Below are positions 60,741 through 64,000 of a DNA stretch of 64,000 nt, in pieces. The DNA comes from Adineta vaga. Its lineage: Eukaryota; Rotifera. Both the position numbers and the translations under genes were made by a program. The notes under the pieces are model-generated. The model saw only the letters and a program-made list of their open reading frames with translations. It had not been told where the DNA came from and did no database searches. Positions within the stretch are counted from its first letter, which is position 1. Every line of letters starts with the position of its first letter. The stretch lies in assembly GCA_021613535.1 (NCBI GenBank), contig CP075495.1:2976001-3040000 (forward strand), in the 5' to 3' direction.

Positions 60741-61172
60741 ATGTCTCATGGAACTCTTCAAGTAACTGTTGTCGAAGGTCGTAATCTTAAAGACAAAGAT
60801 ACATTCGGTCAAAATGATGCATATATCGAATTATACATGGATAAAGATTATAAACAACGAACATCTACAATCAAAGATACTAATTCACCAACATGGAATG
60901 AAACATTTAATTTGTAAGTATAAATAATTTTATCTAAGATTAATCTTAATCTTTCTGTTTTAATGAATAGTAATCTATTGAAAGGACAAGATCAATTACA
61001 TCTTAAAGTTTATGATGAAGATCTTGTTGGAAAAGATTCAATTGGTTCAGCAAAAGTTAGTTTGAAAAAAATTCAACAAGCTGGTGGACATTTAGATGAA
61101 TGGATTAAATTACCAGCACATCTTGGCCTTGGTTCACATGGTGAAATTCATTTAGTTTTACGACTTAGTTAA
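60741..61172 (+). CDS. Small single C2 domain protein
   Basis: Two exons, 60741-60913 and 60971-61172, give 124 residues that are essentially one C2 domain. C2 domains bind phospholipid, often with Ca2+. Visible: GTLQVTVVEGRNLKDKDTFG, QNDAYIELYMD, TNSPTWNETFN, then LHLKVYDEDLVGKDSIGSAK and DEWIKLP. The acidic residues expected in the two Ca2+ loops are present (KDKD..QND and YDED..KDS). There is no membrane anchor or second domain, and no signal peptide, so it should be a cytosolic, membrane-recruited adaptor. The start was chosen at the ATG following ACAAGCAAGC; an earlier in-frame MKYSTQAS start at 60717 is not favoured. Similar stand-alone C2 proteins are common in plants and protists and less so in animals. 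Confidence 0.85.
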
Positions 61173-61546
61173 ATTAAATCAAAAACTTTCTCATATTAAA
61201 GCGAATGAACTATTTTAACTTTTTCTTTTAAAAAATAAAGTACTAGAAGATTTTCGAATAAATCGTCCTATATATACATTTCTTTATTGTGTTAATCAAA
61301 ATCCCTGGTTATACAGGGGCAAAGTTACGTCGAGAAAAAACACAGACAGAAAAGGGTAAGTACAACAGAACAGATAAAAATTCAGCGTGTTCGGCAAATA
61401 AAGAAAAAAAAGAAAAAGAGGGGCAAGGCATGGAAGTATCGTCCTTTTCTTTTCTTACAAGCGATCACATCACGAGCAGGCAAATACGTAATAAGTACTA
61501 ATAATTTACTCAGTATTTTTCGTAAAAAATAAAAACTTCGGTGAAT
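61173..61546. other. Intergenic, 374 bp
   Basis: 3' flank of the C2 gene with AATAAA at 61234-61239, then the ALDH promoter. No conserved coding signal. Confidence 0.5.
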
Positions 61547-63791
61547 ATGTTATCAAAACTTATTTCCAAACAAGTTCTTAATCATGGACTTCGTTTAACA
61601 ACAAGAGCTGCATCAGCATCGGCACAAAAGAAACCTGTTGGTGACCGAAAACCCGATGTAAAATACCAAAAAGTTCGTTGCATTCAAAAATTATTATTTG
61701 TTATCAAGTCACTCTTTGTCTTCTTCTTCTTCTTCTTCTAGCTTTTCATTAATAATGAATTTGTTGATGCAATCAGCGGAAATACATTTGAAGTTCTTAA
61801 TCCAGCAACAGGTGACGTTATCACCGAAGTTGCCGATGCTTCTGAAGTAATATCTTGTCAAAATATTCTTCTTTTTGTTATTTTTAACGATATTTTTATG
61901 AATAGAAAGACATTGATCGAGCTGTGAAAGCAGCTAAAGATGCTTTTCGTCTTGGTTCTGAATGGCGTCGTATGGTTTGTATCAAATCATGAATTCTGTC
62001 TATTCATGTAATGATCAGAACTTATTTTTTTAAATCTAGGATCCTGCTGCTCGTGGTGGACTACTCAATAAACTTGCTGATCTTATTGAACGTGATCAAG
62101 CATATCTTGCAGCTTTAGAAACATTCAATAATGGCAAACCATTCAAAGATTCATATAATATCGATATTCCACATTGTATTTCGGTTCTTCGGTAGTCAAC
62201 ATATTTAACTTCATTTTCGTTATTAATATGTCGTTTCGTATATTAGATACTATGCCGGATGGCCAGACAAAATGAATGGCAAAGTTTTACCTGTTGCTGG
62301 TGATTTCTTTTCATATACCCGACGTGAACCTGTTGGTATTGTTGGTCAAATTATACCAGTAAGAAAAGAAGAATTTGATAGATTGTTTTCAAGAATATTT
62401 CTAATGATCTATTTCAGTGGAACTTTCCAATGATTTTACTCTGTTGGAAAATTGGCCCCTCGGTCGCAGCTGGTTGTACAACAGTTATTAAACTTGATGA
62501 ACATACACCCTTAACTGGACTTTATACAGCAAAATTGATTGAAGAAGCTGGTTTTCCACCAGTTTGTATTTTGTTTTTGAATGCAAATCTTGCCACTAAC
62601 AATTTGTTCATTGATTCTTCAAGGGTGTTATCAATATTATTTCTGGAGATGGACCACATTGTGGAGCATCACTTGTTAAACATCCTGATGTTAATAAAAT
62701 TGCATTTACTGGTTCGACACAAGTTGGTAAAATTATTGGAGCAGAAACTGCCAAAATGGTGAAACGAACAACACTTGAACTTGGTGGAAAATCGCCAAAT
62801 CTTGTCTTTGCTGATTGTGATCGTATGTCTTCTATTTTTTATTCTATGTAATATTTGTAGCATATCGATATCGTTTTTAGTTGATACGGCCGTTGAAATG
62901 TCACACTTTGCATTATTCTTCAATCAAGGTCAATGCTGTTGTGGTACGTTTGAATTGTTTGTTTGCTTTTGTGATTGATAGAAACACTAATTAAATGTCT
63001 GATTTAGCTGGATCACGTACTTATGTTGAAGAAAAGATTTATGACGAATTTGTTCAACGAAGTATTGAACGTACAAAACGACGAAAAGTTGGTGATCCAT
63101 TTGATGAAAGTACTGAACAAGGACCACAAGTAAATAGACGAAATGAATTGACATTATAGTGAAACGAAAACAATAATTTATTTTATTTCCAGATTAGTCA
63201 TGAACAAATGGACAAAATTTTAGATTTAATTGAATCAGGCAAAAGAGCTGGTGCGAAATTACTTACTGGTGGTCAACGAGAAGGCGACAAAGGATTCTTT
63301 GTTCAACCAACACTTTTTGCTGATGTTAAAGATGATCATCGTATTGCTCGTGAAGAAGTAATTTGTCTTCTTTTTTCTTTTAATATTTCAAATGATTTGA
63401 TTTTATATACTTAAAATGATAGATTTTTGGACCAGTCATGCAAATTTTGAAATTCAAATCAATTGAAGAAGTCATCGAACGTGCTAATGATACAGATTAT
63501 GGTTTAGCTGCTAGTGTTTTTACAAAAGATTTAGATAAAGCAATTGTTGTTAGCAATGGTCTTCGAGCTGGTTCAGTTTGGGTCAATACTTATGATAACT
63601 TTGATCCTGTTGCACCATTTGGAGGATTCAAACAAAGTGGTCTCGGACGTGAAAAGAGTGAATATGCTCTTGATTCCTATACCGAAACTAAATGTGTATG
63701 TATTATCGATATAATGATGAAATATATATACATGTATAATATTAATTATTTGTTTTAGGTAACAATTAAGATTTCAGAAAGAAATTCATAA
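61547..63791 (+). CDS. ALDH2: Mitochondrial aldehyde dehydrogenase (ALDH2/1B1 type)
   Basis: Twelve exons (61547-61672, 61742-61846, 61906-61974, 62040-62191, 62247-62358, 62418-62561, 62624-62822, 62881-62943, 63008-63129, 63193-63357, 63423-63695, 63759-63791) give 520 residues, against 517 for human ALDH2. It oxidises aldehydes to acids with NAD+. The N-terminus ([20 protein letters not shown]) is a mitochondrial presequence. Catalytic features are intact: the asparagine in IIPWNFPM, the glutamate in [18 protein letters not shown], the nucleophilic cysteine in [15 protein letters not shown] (split by an intron), [11 protein letters not shown], and the end [24 protein letters not shown]2, 1B1 and 1A are close; the presequence supports the mitochondrial type. 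The first intron has a GTTCG donor. Confidence 0.94.
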
Positions 63792-63978
63792 TTAACTAGA
63801 TGAAAAAAATGTGTCAATATCATCAATGAAATTATTTTGATTCAAAAAAAGCACATTTCTTCATATTTTCATCATGATATTTTTTTTGTATATCATCGCA
63901 GTTCCTAGTTTATCCTTTGATTTTATTATAACGTAGCTTCTTGTCCGATTTATAACTGAAAGAAAACATTATTTGAAA

Positions 63979-63984
63979 AATAAA
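63979..63984 (+). terminator. Poly(A) signal AATAAA, ALDH
   Basis: Hexamer 188 nt after the ALDH stop, near the window's end. Confidence 0.45.
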
Positions 63985-64000
63985 CAAACAACATACATAA

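Overview
The window looks like nuclear DNA of a small, gene-dense, AT-rich animal genome. I favour a bdelloid rotifer (Adineta, Rotaria or Philodina type). The grounds are about 24 densely packed genes in 64 kb, almost all introns 45-60 nt with GT..AG borders, intergenic gaps often below 400 nt, A/T-ending codons and CAA-rich glutamine runs, and an animal gene set (TMEM132, SLCO, nuclear receptor, CECR2, CFAP54, TSSK). The species is inferred from style, not from a diagnostic marker. I see no transposon, rRNA, tRNA or CRISPR array.

Layout from the left. The + strand carries the 3' end of an SNX5/6 sorting nexin (1-859), two tandem Sds3/BRMS1-like Sin3-complex genes (1432-2211 and 2433-3569) and INTS5 (3642-7053). 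After a 1.9 kb gap come a type II NADH dehydrogenase (8972-10884) and TMEM132 (11003-14087), also +. A minus cluster follows: a BAG1-like ubiquitin-like protein without a BAG domain, DDX55/SPB4 helicase and complex I subunit NDUFS8. NDUFS8 is divergent from CECR2 (+, 19610-22665). A single-LIM protein (-), an apolipoprotein L-like gene (+), a 109-residue orphan (-), an SLCO/OATP transporter (-) and a secreted SNase-like protein (-) come next.

The largest locus is CFAP54 (-, 34245-48188), an axonemal central-apparatus protein. One of its introns, 1.7 kb long, holds a complete intronless gene on the opposite strand for a secreted DUF4139-like protein (40994-42352). CFAP54 shares a 218 bp divergent promoter with a FAM227 gene (+, 48407-50664). 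The right end holds a stand-alone HDAC6-type ZnF-UBP protein (-), a three-RRM hnRNP H/F-like RS protein (-), a nuclear receptor (-), a TSSK-like kinase (-), a small C2 protein (+) and a mitochondrial ALDH2-type dehydrogenase (+).

Functionally these are mostly unrelated housekeeping genes: Sin3 and CERF chromatin regulation, Integrator, ribosome biogenesis, splicing, mitochondrial respiration and cilia. For INTS5, NDH-2, TMEM132, DDX55, NDUFS8, CECR2, the LIM protein, APOL, SLCO, the SNase-like gene, C2 and ALDH the exon sets were assembled by hand and all sum to whole codons. CFAP54, FAM227, the hnRNP, the receptor and the kinase were followed exon to exon but not every boundary was fixed.
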